Of a DNA stretch of 64,000 nt, positions 63,664-64,000 are shown in pieces. The stretch is taken from assembly GCA_963791225.1 (NCBI GenBank), contig CAWBRV010000003.1, forward strand, positions 930,001 to 994,000, in the 5' to 3' direction. Source of the DNA: PALSA-612 sp963791225. GTDB lineage: Bacteria; Actinomycetota; Thermoleophilia; Gaiellales; Gaiellaceae. The notes under the pieces were generated by a model that was not told the DNA's origin, searched no databases, and saw only the letters and a program-made list of their open reading frames with translations. Position 1 is the first letter of the stretch, and every line of letters begins with the position of its first letter. The position numbers and the translations under genes were made by a program.

Positions 63664-64000
63664 ATGAACGCGATCGGCGAAGCGCAGACGTTGCCGCCGA
63701 GCGCTGCATACGGGCCGATCCGGATGGTGCGGGCGTATCGTCGCGATCCGATCGGCGTCCTCAGGGAGACCTCCCGCAGGTGCGGCGACATTGCCACGTT
63801 CCGGGTCGGCCCCTACCGCATGTACCTCATCAACCATCCCGACCTGATCGGCGACGTGCTCGTTAGCAGCGCGCGCCGATTCCACAAGGGACGCTTCCTG
63901 CGAGCGGCGAAGGCGCTCCTCGGCGAGGGCCTCCTGACGAGCGAGGATCCGCTGCACCTTCGTCAGCGACGACTGGCACAGCCTGCCTTTCATCGACGGC
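63664..64000 (+). CDS. cytochrome P450, N-terminal part
   Basis: The first 112 residues of a P450 monooxygenase cut by the window end: GPIRMVRAYRRDPIGVLRET, then GDIATFRVGPYRMYLINHPD, and GEGLLTSEDPLHLRQRRLAQ, the helix C stretch whose His/Arg contacts heme. The heme Cys lies beyond the edge. It follows the acyl cluster and probably oxidises its product. It starts at ATG 63,664, with GAGTTGCG before it as a weak ribosome site. Confidence 0.88.
   Translation, partial: MNAIGEAQTLPPSAAYGPIRMVRAYRRDPIGVLRETSRRCGDIATFRVGPYRMYLINHPDLIGDVLVSSARRFHKGRFLRAAKALLGEGLLTSEDPLHLRQRRLAQPAFHRR

Overview
The window is high-GC DNA (roughly two thirds G+C by eye) with frequent GTG starts, many 4-base GTGA/ATGA gene overlaps, a dnaX gene next to a small SRP RNA gene, IclR and ArsR regulators, and mycothiol-type arsenate reductase architecture. 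This points to an actinobacterium; a soil Thermoleophilia-like lineage is my guess, not something the sequence proves. Several genes carry single-base frameshifts, so either decay or assembly indels must be kept in mind.

Layout. 1-4.65 kb: core chromosome (dnaX N-terminus, SRP RNA, a metallo-hydrolase, a cysteine hydrolase and an old-yellow-enzyme-type flavoprotein). 4.67-18.1 kb: a 13.3-kb genomic island in a tRNA-Val(CAC) gene. A copy of the tRNA 3' half lies at 17,965, 13,272 bp from the matching stretch of the intact gene, and a decayed third copy lies at 5.5 kb. The island holds an excisionase, a frameshifted tyrosine integrase that runs into a truncated arylsulfatase pseudogene, a GGDEF-DUF4177 fusion, and an arsenic cluster (three ArsR regulators, ArsC, aquaporin, ArsM, DUF2180 protein, Acr3) ending with a cation/proton antiporter. 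18.1-19.5 kb: a graveyard of gene fragments (ImmA-like, DUF4011, HsdM, integrase C-terminus, contractile-tail baseplate plus RyR-like).

19.7-30.2 kb: a four-gene, translationally coupled operon of giant proteins (DUF6603 protein of 741 aa, then about 838, 1390 and 507 aa) behind a near-consensus promoter. No member has a recognisable catalytic motif. This is the best candidate for an undescribed system. The adjacent baseplate fragment hints at, but does not prove, a link to contractile injection systems.

30.6-48.7 kb: a serine hydrolase, then a catabolic block. RraA-like aldolase and MetE-like genes are divergent from a LeuC/LeuD-type hydro-lyase; then come a free-standing lipoyl domain, E1 alpha and E1 beta, an IclR regulator, SDR dehydrogenase, SMP-30 lactonase, a complete sugar ABC importer, aldehyde dehydrogenase and a homodimeric E1-like enzyme. 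A TTGAAA-17-TAGGTT promoter followed by a 21-bp perfect palindrome precedes the lipoyl gene and is a likely IclR operator. The genes fit import and oxidation of a sugar or polyol acid to an activated acyl unit.

48.8-58.4 kb: assorted single genes (SRPBCC, GrdB-like, aldo/keto reductase, GST, DUF1269, PAS + metallo-hydrolase, cyclase), a complete IS5-family element with TTA target duplication, and a frameshifted LLM flavin oxidoreductase. 58.8-64 kb: an acyl-ACP biosynthetic cluster (ACP, enoyl-ACP-reductase-like SDR, LuxI-like GNAT, two active-site-intact ketosynthases, then a cytochrome P450 cut by the window end). It probably makes an acyl-derived signal or lipid.
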